The notes under the pieces: generated by a model
The model's database searches: none
What the model was told of the DNA's origin: nothing
Seen by the model: the letters and a program-made list of their open reading frames with translations, nothing else
Origin: Thermothielavioides terrestris NRRL 8126
Taxonomy: Eukaryota > Ascomycota > Sordariomycetes > Sordariales > Chaetomiaceae
Direction of reading: 5' to 3'
Length of the DNA: 64,000 nt
Assembly (NCBI RefSeq): GCF_000226115.1
Contig: NC_016458.1
Location: 4,994,001-5,058,000 of the forward strand
Shown: piece after piece, positions 54,373 to 64,000 of the stretch
Layout: each line of letters opens with the position of its first letter
Position numbering within the stretch: position 1 is the stretch's first letter
Program-made: the position numbers and the translations under genes

Positions 54373-55413
54373 ATGTCTTCCCTCCGCGCCCGCAGTAGTG
54401 GGGACGAAGGCGCAGGCACCGGAGACCAATCACAGGGACCGGTGTTCTTCAACTGCCACATCGGACGTGTATACTACACCTACAATCAGGGGACCGCCGG
54501 ATCTGGCCCGTCCCGGCGTATTGGCGTTGTAGCGGCGGAGAACATCAGCGACTCGGAAACCCCGTCTCCTACGAGCGTAGCGGGTACATCAGGCTCCTCC
54601 TCACGATTTTGCGCCCGGCACACACATGGAGTGTACCGCAGAGCAGGACGCCAGTCCAGCCTCTGGACAAACACTTCGTCATCCCCGCGAATGGCCCGCA
54701 CGTTTATGCGGCTGCGGCGCCCAACGCTGCTGTTCCCCGATTATAGCGACCATGCCTGGCATATGCCTCGCCGCCGCCGTGCGGCATCCAGCCGCCCCGT
54801 GTCTCCCCGGCAAACGGAGATCTTGTCCAGTAGCGACAGCGAGGATTACTCTGTCTCAGACTTGGATAGCAATTCAGACCCGTCGGGTTCGGTTCCGCCC
54901 TGGGTGCTCCGCACGATCCAGGAACTGACTTCGGACCTTGACCTCGACCAGAGCCGCCTCGATTTCGACCGCCTTCGCCTAGACGATTTGAAGCAAGAAA
55001 TTGACTGGATCATATCTCTGGATATGATGGCCAGACACGGTAATCGGCCGGTGGTCAGGGACGGTGGGGTGAACGGTGTCGCGGCGGGATCCGAGCCGAG
55101 GCGGCAAGTCAATGGGGTGAACGGGAAGGACGGCGGTGCCGATACTGGTGTTAGCGCAGACGCGTCCTCGTGTTGCCCGGGCAGGGTGTCTCAGGCGACG
55201 ACAGTGGTTGCCACAGGCGAGAAGGAAGCAAGTGTCCCTGGGATTGGCCGAGTTGGTGCAGCGCGTCAAGTCCCCGCGGCGGACTCGGGATACGAGGCCG
55301 GGTCGGAGGCTGGGAGAGCGAGCCTGGGACCGGTGACGCCGGCAGAGGGGAACGAGGCAGAGGTCAATGGCGTGGGGCCTGGTGTTGAAACTGTCCAACT
55401 GGGGGATGAGTAG
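54373..55413 (+). CDS. Uncharacterised Ser/Arg-rich protein
   Basis: 346 residues from MSSLRARSSGDEG (start context CGACACCATGTC); an in-frame Met five codons earlier is possible. I recognise no domain. An N-terminal block GPVFFNCHIGRVYYTYNQG is compositionally ordered. The middle has RRRRAASSRPVSPR and an acidic-Ser stretch SSSDSEDYSVSDLDSNSD. A predicted helix of alternating Leu and charged residues follows (TIQELTSDLDLDQSRLDF and on). The last third is low-complexity Gly/Ala/Val. It could be a rapidly evolving fungal protein; introns are not evident. Confidence 0.6.
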   Translation: MSSLRARSSGDEGAGTGDQSQGPVFFNCHIGRVYYTYNQGTAGSGPSRRIGVVAAENISDSETPSPTSVAGTSGSSSRFCARHTHGVYRRAGRQSSLWTNTSSSPRMARTFMRLRRPTLLFPDYSDHAWHMPRRRRAASSRPVSPRQTEILSSSDSEDYSVSDLDSNSDPSGSVPPWVLRTIQELTSDLDLDQSRLDFDRLRLDDLKQEIDWIISLDMMARHGNRPVVRDGGVNGVAAGSEPRRQVNGVNGKDGGADTGVSADASSCCPGRVSQATTVVATGEKEASVPGIGRVGAARQVPAADSGYEAGSEAGRASLGPVTPAEGNEAEVNGVGPGVETVQLGDE

Positions 55414-56077
55414 ACGTGCTGAACGTATCCTGGCGCACGGCATGTTCATGTTGTTGGTGGCTCGACACTGCGTTGCATTTACTTTGAGCTTCGACTCGAC
55501 GGGTCAATGACTTTTCCATAGCTATATGTTGTGTACCTCAGAATCGTCCGTAGAAATATGAGTTTCGATCTTCGCGAGGCGGGTGTCGCCGCAAACCGAG
55601 AAGCATAAAAGGATATCAACAAGTTCAAGAGCTTGATCAATAGACAGCAATGCATGTTCTGCGAAGCGTCATTTGGAGTGTATCACGCACCGGCTTGACT
55701 CTCGGGACGTCCCATAACCTCCCCTTGGGATCCGAGCCACGGTCAAGAAGCAACACTTCTGAGCGCTCAGGGTGTGCATGGTAGATGCTGTATCACCTAT
55801 CTAGACCCAAACTCAGTTAGACACAGCCGGGCAGAACGACGGCATGCAAAATAATGCGCAATGATCTGGGGTTCCTCGAACACAAAGGAAAACCAAGCAG
55901 CCATATCTACTCCATCAGTCATCCATACGTATATACCTCCTCCACAGTCTCCCATATCAACAGAGGCAACTTCCCTATACCAACCAGTCCTCGGCACAGA
56001 CGGGTACATGACTGCCCGGTCGGCCACACCCTCCAACATCTTCCACGACATACCCTTACAGCCTCTCCGCTTGACAC
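55414..56077. other. Convergent spacer, 660 bp
   Basis: Lies between two convergent uncharacterised genes. No open frame with recognisable content; presumably both 3' untranslated regions. Confidence 0.45.
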
Positions 56078-56594
56078 TCAAAGCATCTCCTCATCTTCCT
56101 TCATAGCCATGAAGCGGCCATACTGGTCCGCCATGGCCGCCTCCCGCCTGAAATCGACCACCAACACGCCCCCACCACCGCCCCCACTATGCGTCGTCTT
56201 ATACACCGGATCGGCATGCGCCGGATTGAACCTCACCACCCCAGCATCACCATTCCCATTACCGCCAGCACCGTCCTTCCCCACCAACGGCGCCGCCACA
56301 TCCTCCGCGTACGCCCTGCGCACCGAGGCCTCGTACTCGCGGCGCGCCAGCTCCTCGTACCCGGACAGCATGTACGGCTCCATGTAGTGGTATGCGGCGC
56401 AGCCGCCGAGCAGCCAGCGGCCGTCGCCGGCCTGGAGGGTGATGGGCGTGAGCGGGGTGCCGTCGAGCGACATGACCGTTTCCGTATCGGGGTCCTGGTC
56501 CGGGGAGGAGGGCTGGTGGTGGTCCTCCGTTTCCATGGCGGCGGCGGAGGAGAGTTCGCGCTGGCGTTGCTGGTCGAGGAGGTGCTGCTCCCGC

Positions 56595-56625
<31 letters not shown>

Positions 56626-57088
56626 CGAAGCGCTGGCGCGCGAGGGATTCTTCCTGCTCGAGCGTGGTGCTGGTCCAGGTCCGGGTCGGGTTGTCGGTGC
56701 TGGATGTCGGCGGGCAGACACGCCACAGCTCGATCAGGCGGAATTGCTGGGGAGTGTCGGACGTTTTGAAGAGCTGGAGCTGGGCGGCAGAGAGCCCCGA
56801 GGGGTCTACGCTCTGCTGGCGGAGTACTTGTTCTACGTCTCTGTACTCGTTCTTAGGGGGCTCCGAGGCCGGCCGAGGCGGCTGGGTGTTGGGCTTTGCT
56901 AAGTGGGCTGAGTGGTTGTAGTGTTGCGAGATATAGACGATCTTCCGTTCGTCTTGGGAGACGTGCGCCGGGGCCGGAACTGGTGCGGGTACCGGTGCCG
57001 GATGCGACGTGGGGTGAAGGGTGAGGTTACGGGAGAAGAGCGCCGCCAGTTCCTCCTGGGGCTGCATGTTTGCGTACACAGCAGCCAT
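56078..57088 (-). CDS. Uncharacterised polyglutamine protein
   Basis: 336 residues starting MAAVYANMQPQEELAALFSRNL; the Met at residue 8 is an alternative start. The N-terminal region contains KIVYISQHYNHSAHL. A central block SAAQLQLFKTSDTPQQFRLIELWRVCPP looks structured. It is followed by a run of ten Gln encoded by CAG/CTG-type repeats (56,594-56,628) within a Gln/Glu/Arg-rich helix. The C-terminal part DGRWLLGGCAAYHYMEPYML and EELARREYEASVRRAYAE is again ordered. I do not recognise the family and infer that it is a fungal conserved protein of unknown role. Confidence 0.7.
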
Positions 57089-58550
57089 GATGCTGCTGAG
57101 AATGGGCTGACAGCACGGTTAGCCAGATTTGCTCTCGAGAACTCCGCGGTATCAGCCTTGTGCAACAGTACCTGAAATAAGCCCGCTTCCCCAAGTCGAA
57201 TTTGACACAGCTGTGAAGAATATGCCTCTGTCGACGGGTGCTGCCGATATGCTGTGGCTTTACGGATAGTTGTCCACGAGAGCAAGAGCAGTGTATTGGC
57301 GGTCAGCGAGAGAGCATGTACCGAGGGCCGGACGGGGGAACTTCTGGTCCGGTCTGCAGCGGGCTGCGAGAAACTGCGTTTCTATTGACTATGCTATGTA
57401 CTGCGGAACTGTCACCTCAGCAAGCAATATCGGTGACAAAGAGGCCGGATGGGAAGCCACGGCGCAACAAGAAACGGTTGCGTGTGAGGCCGGAGTTCGG
57501 GTCGAACAATGGCGGGGCGGAGCCAAGATTGGGTCTCAAAGACGCGAAGCAAGCAAAGCCGCCGGTCAAGGCGACAAGTAACCAAGACAGATGGCGAGCG
57601 TTCGTGCGAGGGAAGCAGTGCCGAAGGTTCCGCAGCTTGAGTGGCGAGTTGCAAAGGTGCAGAGCAAAGAGCAAAAATCGAAGACGTGGTCGATATTTGA
57701 GGGAGTTGGATCACACATGCAGAGACCAGGGAAATGAGGAGGGGCAGGCCCGGCCCGGGGCAATTTTGTTGAATGGAGGGGTTGACTGGCCAGGCAGTCA
57801 CCAGCCGGAGCCAGACCAGCAAGCGCAGATCGGGCTTGGTTGGCGCGGTCAGGCTTCAATGCCCACATGGGTTCCCATCGTTTGGCCGCCTGTGACCACT
57901 ACACTGGTTATTGGGCAGTGACACATTGCAACCTTGCAACTTGCCCACCACCGCCAAGCGGTTGGAGGGCCAGCTCCTGAAACGGGCCTAAGGTGAGCCA
58001 TCCAGTCCCAACAAAGCGAGGCGAACAATGACGATGCCCGCTAGCAATGGAACCACCGTTAGTTGTACAAAATGTTCGTAAAAAATGAAAGAAAGGAAAA
58101 AAAAGGAAGGCAAAGCCGTCTCTCGTGTATTGGAACCGTACACCAAACGGGAGAAAATATCCAGAGGAGTCGAAGACAGCGGTGGAGTGACGTCTTCGAA
58201 GATCGTGCTGATCCGACCGGAGCGGGCGGGTCCACTCAAGACATGCAGCCGCGCGGGGCGTGCAGCTGGTGGGGATCTCGAAGAGACAGGGGCTGCAGCT
58301 CAAGAAGAAATAAGCCACATTTCAGCGCCACAGGATGACGTCGGCCTCGTCCCTCCATCCCACTGACCCACCCCCACCCTCACGGTAGCCTGATGAAGGG
58401 ACTATTCAAAGTGCATATCGCGGTCGTTCTCGAAGAATCAGATTAGCCCTTGAGGGCCGTTTAGTGTGGAACTCGATCCTATCCTCCTCTTCATACCGCG
58501 CCGGTGCCCTCCTCCCCAGGTCCCCGCGGCTTACCCCGTCAAGCGTCAAG
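57089..58550. other. Divergent intergenic, 1.46 kb
   Basis: Between the starts of the polyglutamine gene (-) and the J-domain gene (+). It has no recognisable gene; frames are short. It includes an AAAAAATGAAAGAAAGGAAAA-type purine tract near 58,080. Long upstream regions like this often carry leaders with introns; none can be assigned. Confidence 0.45.
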
Positions 58551-59657
58551 ATGGCTTCAAAAGCTGGCCGTCCGCCGAATTACTGTAAGCCCCAGGCACC
58601 CCGTTACCGAAGGAGTAACTATCCGCCCTCCGAACCACCGCTAATCCAAGCAACCCCAGACGCCATCCTTGAGGTCTCCGAGACAGCCAGCACCTCCCAA
58701 ATCCGCGACGCATACAAGCGGTAAGCCACCTCACCCCCACCACCCCGCTCCGCCAGACGCCTGCAACAATCCAATATCCCCCCATCTACATCCTCACTGT
58801 GGAACCCCCCGTAACTAACCTCTACCTCCCCCTCCGGGGTCTTCTACGCACTGTCCCAGCGCCGCCCTGAAAACCCACCCCGACCGGGTGCCGGCTGACC
58901 ACCCGGACCGCGCCCGGCGCACCCGCCGCTTCCAGCTCGTCAACGACGCCTACTACACGCTGGGCGACGCCGCCCGCCGGCGCGAGTACGACGCCCAGCG
59001 CAAGCTCTTCCCCGGCGGCGGCTTCACCGCGGGAGGGGATGCGTTCGCCGAGGCCGAGGCAGCGGAACCCGGTTCTGGACCCGGTGCGGGCGGTGCCGGG
59101 ACCGGAACAGGGACCGGGACCGGGACAGGAACAGGGACGGGGACAGGGGGTGGCGGCGCGCCGGATTTCTCGTCGTGGGCGTGGAACTTCTTCACCGGCG
59201 GCTCGCAGCAGCAGCAGGAGCGGGAGCGGGCGCGGCGGCGGGCGGAGGAGGCGCAGTTCGCCGACGTGTTCGAGGAGATGCTGCGGGAGGAGGGGATGGC
59301 GGAGCCCGGGGCAGGCGGCGGCGGGGCGCGGCCGACGGGCAAGTTCTGGAGCGTGGTGGGCGGGCTGAGCGGCGGCGCGCTGGGGTTCATCGTCGCCAAC
59401 GTGCCCGGCCTGGTGGCCGGCGCCGTGGCGGGGAACCGGCTTGGCGCGGTGCGCGATGCCAAGGGGAAGAGTGTCTATGCTGTTTTTCAGGTGAGTCTCG
59501 CTCTCTCTCCGTTTTGCTCGATCTGCTGGAATGGAGGGAGGGTTGGCTGGGCTTGCTGACGACGGGGGGTGACTGCTAGGAGCTACCGCAGGATGATCGG
59601 GCAAGGATACTGAGCCAGCTGGCAGCGAGGGTGTTGAGCCATGTCGTGGGGAGTTGA
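58551..59657 (+). CDS. J-domain (DnaJ) co-chaperone
   Basis: Three exons, 58,551-58,720, 58,860-59,490 and 59,580-59,657, give 292 residues. Introns are GTAAGC...CCCAG (139 bp) and GTGAGT...GCTAG (89 bp). The J domain spans about residues 36-105, with the Hsp70-activating HPD at 63-65 split closely by the first intron. A (Gly-Thr) repeat follows, then SSWAWNFFTGGS, then a Gly/Ala-rich hydrophobic segment (VVGGLSGGALGFIVANVPG) that may enter a membrane. The end ARILSQLAARVLSHVVGS comes from the last exon. An in-frame upstream Met at 58,464 would add a 29-residue basic extension without acidic residues, possibly a mitochondrial presequence; which start is used is open. Confidence 0.85.
59096..59152 (+). 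repeat. Hexamer minisatellite inside the J-domain gene
   Basis: About nine imperfect copies of GGGACC/GGAACA encode the run of Gly-Thr pairs. The period is a multiple of three, so copy-number change would keep the frame. Confidence 0.85.
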
Positions 59658-60037
59658 TGCAAGCCTCGTTGTGTCGGTTCATTCAGGGTCACTGTTGGGC
59701 ATGGGTCTGGTGATGATTCGGCGTTCTGGGACAGGTTTGCGGAAGGGATTGCGGCATGGGAGAGGCAGGCACGAATATCCATTGGAGCTATGTGAACGCA
59801 ATACTTCTGTTCTGATCTTGCCCCACAACCCCTTTCAGCGGCTTGAGTCTGCGGTCGAGCCGCGAGACCCAGCAGGCCGCCGGGCATGCCCCTATTCCCC
59901 CGCCCGTCTATCCGTCCCCAAGTGAGCGACGCTTGTTGACTGTTGTTGTCATTTACGGCGCCTACCCAAGCCATACCTCAGGGTCCGGCATCATAAGCAC
60001 TGCCATGTTTCCAACCTCCTCACGCGACTGCCCTTCG
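59658..60037. other. Convergent spacer between two J-protein genes
   Basis: 380 bp of presumed 3' untranslated sequence. No gene seen. Confidence 0.45.
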
Positions 60038-61534
60038 TCACCTCTTTTTGTTCTTCCGTTTGCCCGCCTTTCCGCCCTGCTTCTGGCTGCCGCTGGTCTT
60101 GGCCAGACCCTGCTCGTCCACCGACTTTTCAAGCAGCTCGAAATCCTCGGCCGAGCCGCTGCTCGGCGTGGGCTTCCCGGGCTCGGACTCTGCGTCGTCG
60201 TTGTCCAGGACTTCCACCTCGGTGGCTTCTTCGCCCTCCTCTTCCGTGCCGGCCTCCGTCCGCTTCGAAAAGAGGCGACCAACGGTCAGCCGGTACACCC
60301 ACATTGGGAGCCGCACGACGGCAGTGTCCTTGAAGGTGGGAGGGGGGAGCTCATCGGGCTAGTTGGAGATGGCGTCAGTTACCACCACAGAGAATGCGAC
60401 GGCTGGAGCACTGAAGCAGAAACTCACGTCAAGCAGGTACTCGGCCACATTCCCGTCTTCGTCCGTCTGCTCCAGGTACACGTCGCCCAGGGAGTCGACA
60501 ACCAGGACTTTGCCGTTCTCCGCAACAACCCGCTTCTTGGTGCCCGTCGGCCCGCTGCGGGGGGCCGGCGGCGGCTGGGGCGTTGCCGAGCCCGACGCCG
60601 ACGGCGAACCGCGGCCGCGGCGTGCCTTGCGCCCGCCGCCCTGGGCCTCCTTCTTCGCCTCGCGCTCCTGCATCCGGCGCATCTTCCGGTTCATCGGCAT
60701 GGCGCGCCCCTCGTCGTCCTGCGGCGGAGGGGCAGCCGCGGGCTGCTCATCCAGGCCCAGGACATTGATGCCGAGGTTCTCGCCCCAGGCGGCGTGCCGC
60801 GCAAACTTGATGTACCGCTCGACAAACTCGCGCTGGCGCTTCCAGCTCATGTAGAGCGCGAGGTAGTGCGCGGCGCCGCCGGCGAAGAGGAAGACGCCGA
60901 GCAGGGCGGTACCCAGGCCCGGGCGGTAGCGGCTGTAGTAGTACTCGGTGCCCTTCCAGGTGGGGAAGCCGTTGGCGAGGAAGTAGTCGTAGCGGTCGCG
61001 GCCGGGCCCGCGCAGGACGTCGGCGACGATGGACAGGCGGGCCTGGCGCTCCGAGGCGCGCTTGACGGCGGCCTTGAGCTCGGCGGCCGTGGGCGGCTTC
61101 ACCACGTGGGCGCCCGGCTTGCCCTTCTTCTGCTTGGCCTGCTCCTTCTGGGCCTTAATGCGCTCCGCTGTGAGCTGCTGCCTGACCTTGTCGGGGTGGA
61201 GCTGGCGCGACTTCTTCTTGTAGGCCTTGTTGATGTCATCGAGGCTCGCCGACCGCGACACGCCCAGGAAGTCGTAGAAGGTGACGTCCGGGCCCTCGTG
61301 CGCGATCAGCTCGTCGCGGACGCGGAAGATTTCGCGATCTGTTGTCGGGGTAGGGGAAAGGTACGTGTCAGCACTCCAGACTGCTTGTCCACGAGCTCGA
61401 GGAGAAGAGAAGCCACAACGGCGCCAACTTGCAACTTCCAGGAGGAAAAGGGCACACTTGCCTTCCTTCGTCCATGCTGCGGTCAGCGGCGTCAAGAGGG
61501 CCAGGAGGCCAACAGAAATCGCGGAGAGCTTCAT
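60038..61534 (-). CDS. ERJ5: ER membrane J-protein, Erj5-like
   Basis: Three exons, 61,462-61,534, 60,428-61,338 and 60,038-60,358, give 434 residues. Residues 1-20 are a signal peptide (MKLSAISVGLLALLTPLTAA). Then comes WTKEDREIFRVRDE and the J domain, about 43-145, with HPD at 72-74. A transmembrane segment lies at about 166-188, and a basic cytosolic-type region with MNRKMRRMQEREAKKE follows. The end is acidic then Lys-rich (GKAGKRKNKKR). This order matches yeast Erj5, a type I ER J-protein that works with Kar2/BiP. Intron 1 (123 bp) starts GCAAGT, a GC-AG intron: only this donor keeps the frame. Intron 2 is GTGAGT...CTAG (69 bp). Confidence 0.9.
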
Positions 61535-62120
61535 GATGGCATTATCGCAAGCGGGGAACAGCCTGCTGCTTCTGGCCGGCGCAGGGGATTGGGTTGGTGG
61601 TGGTGTCCGTGTCAGGTTTCGCAAGAGACACGCTGGAAGTTTTGCGACTGCCAAGACATGCATGCCACCGAGGTATTTTAGCGCGGCCCGCCTCAGCAGG
61701 GGTGTGGTCCCTGCTGAGCGTGGGACAGCAGAAAGTCGTGTGCAAGTCCCTGAAAGTCAACACAAAAAGGAGCCCCAGCAAACAACTGAATGGAACAAGA
61801 GCGATCGGTTGGCCGCCTTGTAGCCGGCTACAAAGGGTCCAGTCGGCAAAAGAAGGACCCCTCGAGAGGCGTCCTTTTGGGAAAGGACCCTCATTTATGC
61901 GATTGGCTTTTTGGGCCATGGGATGCGATCGTTTTGTTCTCCACAAACAAACTGGGAATGACATTGGATGAGTGAGTGAAGGAGGCGAGTGATAGCACTT
62001 CATCCTGTCTACTCCAGTAGGTACAGTACGATAAACCAAAATACCGTATTTGGACACCCTGGTCTGTTCTCTTTCCCCCCTGCTTTTTTGAGAGAGAGCC
62101 GAATATTCTGCGCACATCAC
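61535..62120. other. Intergenic upstream of ERJ5
   Basis: Contains the ERJ5 promoter side. No gene with recognisable content on either strand. Confidence 0.4.
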
Positions 62121-62790
62121 TCCGGAACTAGACACCTCCATACGCTCACTTCCCCGGCGTAGCACGCCACCGATACAGCACCGCCTCCCGCCCCGTCAAC
62201 ATGACTGTCGCCGTCGCCAGCGCGGGTTTGTCTGGCATCAGCGTGTGCATGCCCAGGTACAGCACCATCGCGTTCCCCCCCCCCCCCCCCCCCCCCCAAC
62301 CGCGTGTAGTGTTCGCCGTCAGTGTTACGGCGCGGACCCTGCGCCCTTGGTCGCCCCGAACGCGAACGCGAGAGCCACGTGGTCGGACATGATCTGGCCG
62401 CCGGTGCTGAGCTAACTCTTGATTAGCGCTGGTAGGGCGCCAGGTGCTTGGTAGCGCTTGCTGTGGTTGAGAAGGTCGTGGACCGAGAGCGGTGGTGCTG
62501 GTGGGGGGTTGGTGAAGGTCGGCTGAGAAGCCGTGTAACGCAGGCCGCTGCCGAAGGCTTGCACCGGGTTGGGGAACCAGCAATACGTGCGGCCAGGGAT
62601 CGAGCTGCTCGGCTTGAGGCAGGTACAGCATCTCAGCAAACCTGCTGCTCCTTCAAATGCGCACCGGGATAATACCAAGATGGTTGAAAAACTTATGTTT
62701 AGCGAATTGTTCCTCCGAGCCGTCGCCGTCGTCTTCGACCCACGCGCCAGGAAGAGCCAGAGGTGTTTCTTCGATGCACGCCCCGAACTC
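62121..62790 (-). pseudogene. Decayed protein-coding remnant
   Basis: The minus strand has protein-like blocks in changing frames. TYCWFPNPVQAFGSGLRY is followed by SVHDLLNHSKRY and ALPALIKS, then an in-frame TAG, then LSTGGQIMSDHVALAFAFG in the same frame. A stop follows, and after the C/G run at 62,275-62,297 another frame has MVLYLGMHTLMPDKP and TGREAVLYRWRATPGK. I do not recognise the family. The stop and frame changes argue for a pseudogene, although undetected introns could explain part of it. It overlaps the 3' end of the ankyrin gene at its right. Confidence 0.4.
62275..62297. repeat. Homopolymer of 23 C
   Basis: An uninterrupted C run on the + strand. Its true length may be uncertain because sequencing often miscounts such runs. 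Confidence 0.9.
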
Positions 62791-64000
62791 CCCGGCAAGC
62801 TCCTCGACAAGTGGATCCCATTCCCATATGAGATCCCAATCCGCCGGCCGTGGTCCGTACTTGAACCCTTTCCAGCGGTATCCGCCTTCGGCTGAGCCCT
62901 TTACTCCATTGGCTCTCGGGGGCCAGGTTAGACGACTTGCCACATGTTCCCGACGGCGGAAAGCCGCCGCCTCGGCTTCTCCATACTCCTCTAGGTTTTG
63001 ACCGCTCTCTTTCAAATCCTCCAGCCAGTATCTGAGGACGCTGCGCATCAGATATTTCCAGCGTCGGCGGCGGCAATAGCGCTGGTATCTGCACTGCAGC
63101 TTCTCTCTCCACAACAAGATCCCATCCATCAGCACCGTATTCCCGGACTTGGAAGAAGGCGTGCTGAGGTCGCTGGGATCCAAGGCGGCAACCATTTCGC
63201 GAACAACGAGGCGGGCTGGATTCGGGCGTCCCCAGTATCGTTTGTAGCCGTCGGGCTGGAAGGGCCCCGGTGGGGAGATAGAGTCGCGGCGGCCCTCGTC
63301 GAATTCCACCATGAAGTACGTGACGGCGTAGAACTGGAACACGGTCCGCCCCCTGAGGCAGAGCGGGTATCGCAGGTCTTCGGCGCGGAAACGACCGTCG
63401 GGGTGGAACAGGCGCGCGACGGCCTTGGGGTCGACGAACGGCCGGTAGTAGAAGGAGAACAGCTGCGCCCGGGCAATCAGCGGCCAGCGGTACAGGTCCG
63501 GAAAGACGTTCGTGTGGAACAAGTCGAAGAGCTCGCAGCTCCGGAGCATCAGGACCGCAGCCTTCAGGGCCATTTTAGAGTCCCAGGGGTTCTTGTGGCA
63601 CTCGCAGGCTTCGTCGTACACGCCTTTGGCGAGCATGAGCCTCTGCAGAGCCACCTCGCCGGCCGCCCCGGCACGCTTCGCCATGCCGGTGAACAAGAAG
63701 TCGCATGGCCGAGAACGTTTGAAGTTCTCGGCGAACAAGTCTAGCCCCGCTCGCATGAGTGGTTCGACGAAGTCCCAGTTATACACCATCGCGTACTGAT
63801 GTCGCCGCCCAGTCAGTAATGAATTGGTGCACCCAAAAAAGCCCCGGCGACGCGTCACTTACATGGAGAGGACTCCACCCGTCGGGATTTATGCAAAAGG
63901 GTGATGCGAGCCCCTGACTGAACAGCTCCAAGAGCCTTTCTACCGTCCCGGTCTTAATGGTAACAAAGATCTCCGAATCTTTCGGAATAATTGCGTACTG
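62653..64000 (-). CDS. Ankyrin-repeat protein, 5' end beyond window
   Basis: Partial gene; the start lies to the right of base 64,000. Two exons are visible: 63,863 to beyond 64,000 and 62,653-63,795, joined by a 67-bp intron (GTAAGT...ATCAG). The splice joins NPDGWSPLH to YAMVYNWDFVEPLMRAGLDLF, a classical ankyrin-repeat pattern (G-x-T/S-P-L-H-x-A, then a second helix). Beyond the repeats the protein has conserved-looking hydrophobic and Trp-rich segments (RWPLIARAQLFSFYYRP, WRKEL-like basic region YQRYCRRRRWKYLMRSVLRY) but no domain I can name. It resembles the large class of fungal ankyrin proteins of unknown role. Confidence 0.75.

Noticed and set aside
56189..56902. + strand frame of 237 codons opposite the polyglutamine gene
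   Set aside because: Leu-rich product of reading the CAG repeat on the other strand; the minus-strand frame has the ordered blocks.
59843..61681. + strand frame of 612 codons opposite ERJ5
   Set aside because: Longer than the true gene's exons but composed of Arg/Ala/Leu-rich mirror sequence; the minus strand has signal peptide, J domain, membrane segment and fitting splice sites.
1..64000. CRISPR array, rRNA operon or biosynthetic gene cluster
   Set aside because: The DNA is fungal nuclear; no regular spaced repeats, no rRNA sequence and no polyketide or peptide synthase genes were seen.

Overview
The window reads as nuclear DNA of a filamentous ascomycete. It is most likely a Sordariomycete of the Sordariales/Chaetomiaceae kind: GC-rich third positions, short GT-AG introns of 50-133 bp with CTAAC/CTGAC branch sites, ordinary fungal housekeeping proteins, and a transposon island with the signature of repeat-induced point mutation (RIP). 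This assignment rests on sequence style and protein similarity recalled from memory, not on a search.

Region 1 (1 to about 21,970) is an AT-rich, TpA-rich island with no intact gene. It is a nest of LTR retrotransposons. A decayed retroelement (bases 1-1115 plus 16,365 to about 18,750) was split by a Ty3/Gypsy chromovirus, E1 (1116-16,359, target duplication AGTAT). E1 was in turn split by a second member of the same family, E2 (6638-14,319, target duplication TTTAT). Both chromoviruses run on the minus strand in the order gag, protease, RT, RNase H, integrase, chromodomain. Both also carry a relic ORF of about 370-480 codons on the opposite (+) strand between the chromodomain and the 3' LTR. 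That ORF aligns in one reading frame between the two diverged copies and is the most unusual item in the window. The sequence next to the 5' LTR is complementary to a stretch inside the LTR, as expected for Tf1/sushi-type self-priming. A separate short LTR element with no recognisable pol, E3 (18,829-20,742, target duplication CTTAG), follows, then a degenerate tRNA-like gene.

Region 2 (about 22,000-42,741) is a normal gene-rich segment: CUL3 (-), ZIM17 (+), UTP20 (-, intronless, 2634 codons), RPB12 (+), DRN1/CWF19L1 (-) and CDC25 (-). CUL3/ZIM17 and UTP20/RPB12 are divergent pairs; ZIM17 and UTP20 converge.

Region 3 (42,742-48,555) is 5.8 kb with no supported gene. It holds a degenerate interstitial telomere-like array with a GC-rich hairpin (45,182-45,293).

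Region 4 (48,556-64,000) is again genic: POL5 (+), PRE10/PSMA3 (-, initiator ATG alone on its first exon), two unidentified proteins (+ and -), a J-domain protein (+), an ERJ5-like ER J-protein (-, with a GC-AG intron), a decayed ORF beside a 23-base C run, and the 3' part of an ankyrin-repeat gene running off the window (-). The recognised genes serve ribosome biogenesis and transcription (UTP20, POL5, RPB12), RNA debranching or splicing (DRN1), protein turnover (CUL3, PRE10), chaperones (ZIM17 and two J-proteins) and the cell cycle (CDC25). They do not form a pathway cluster.
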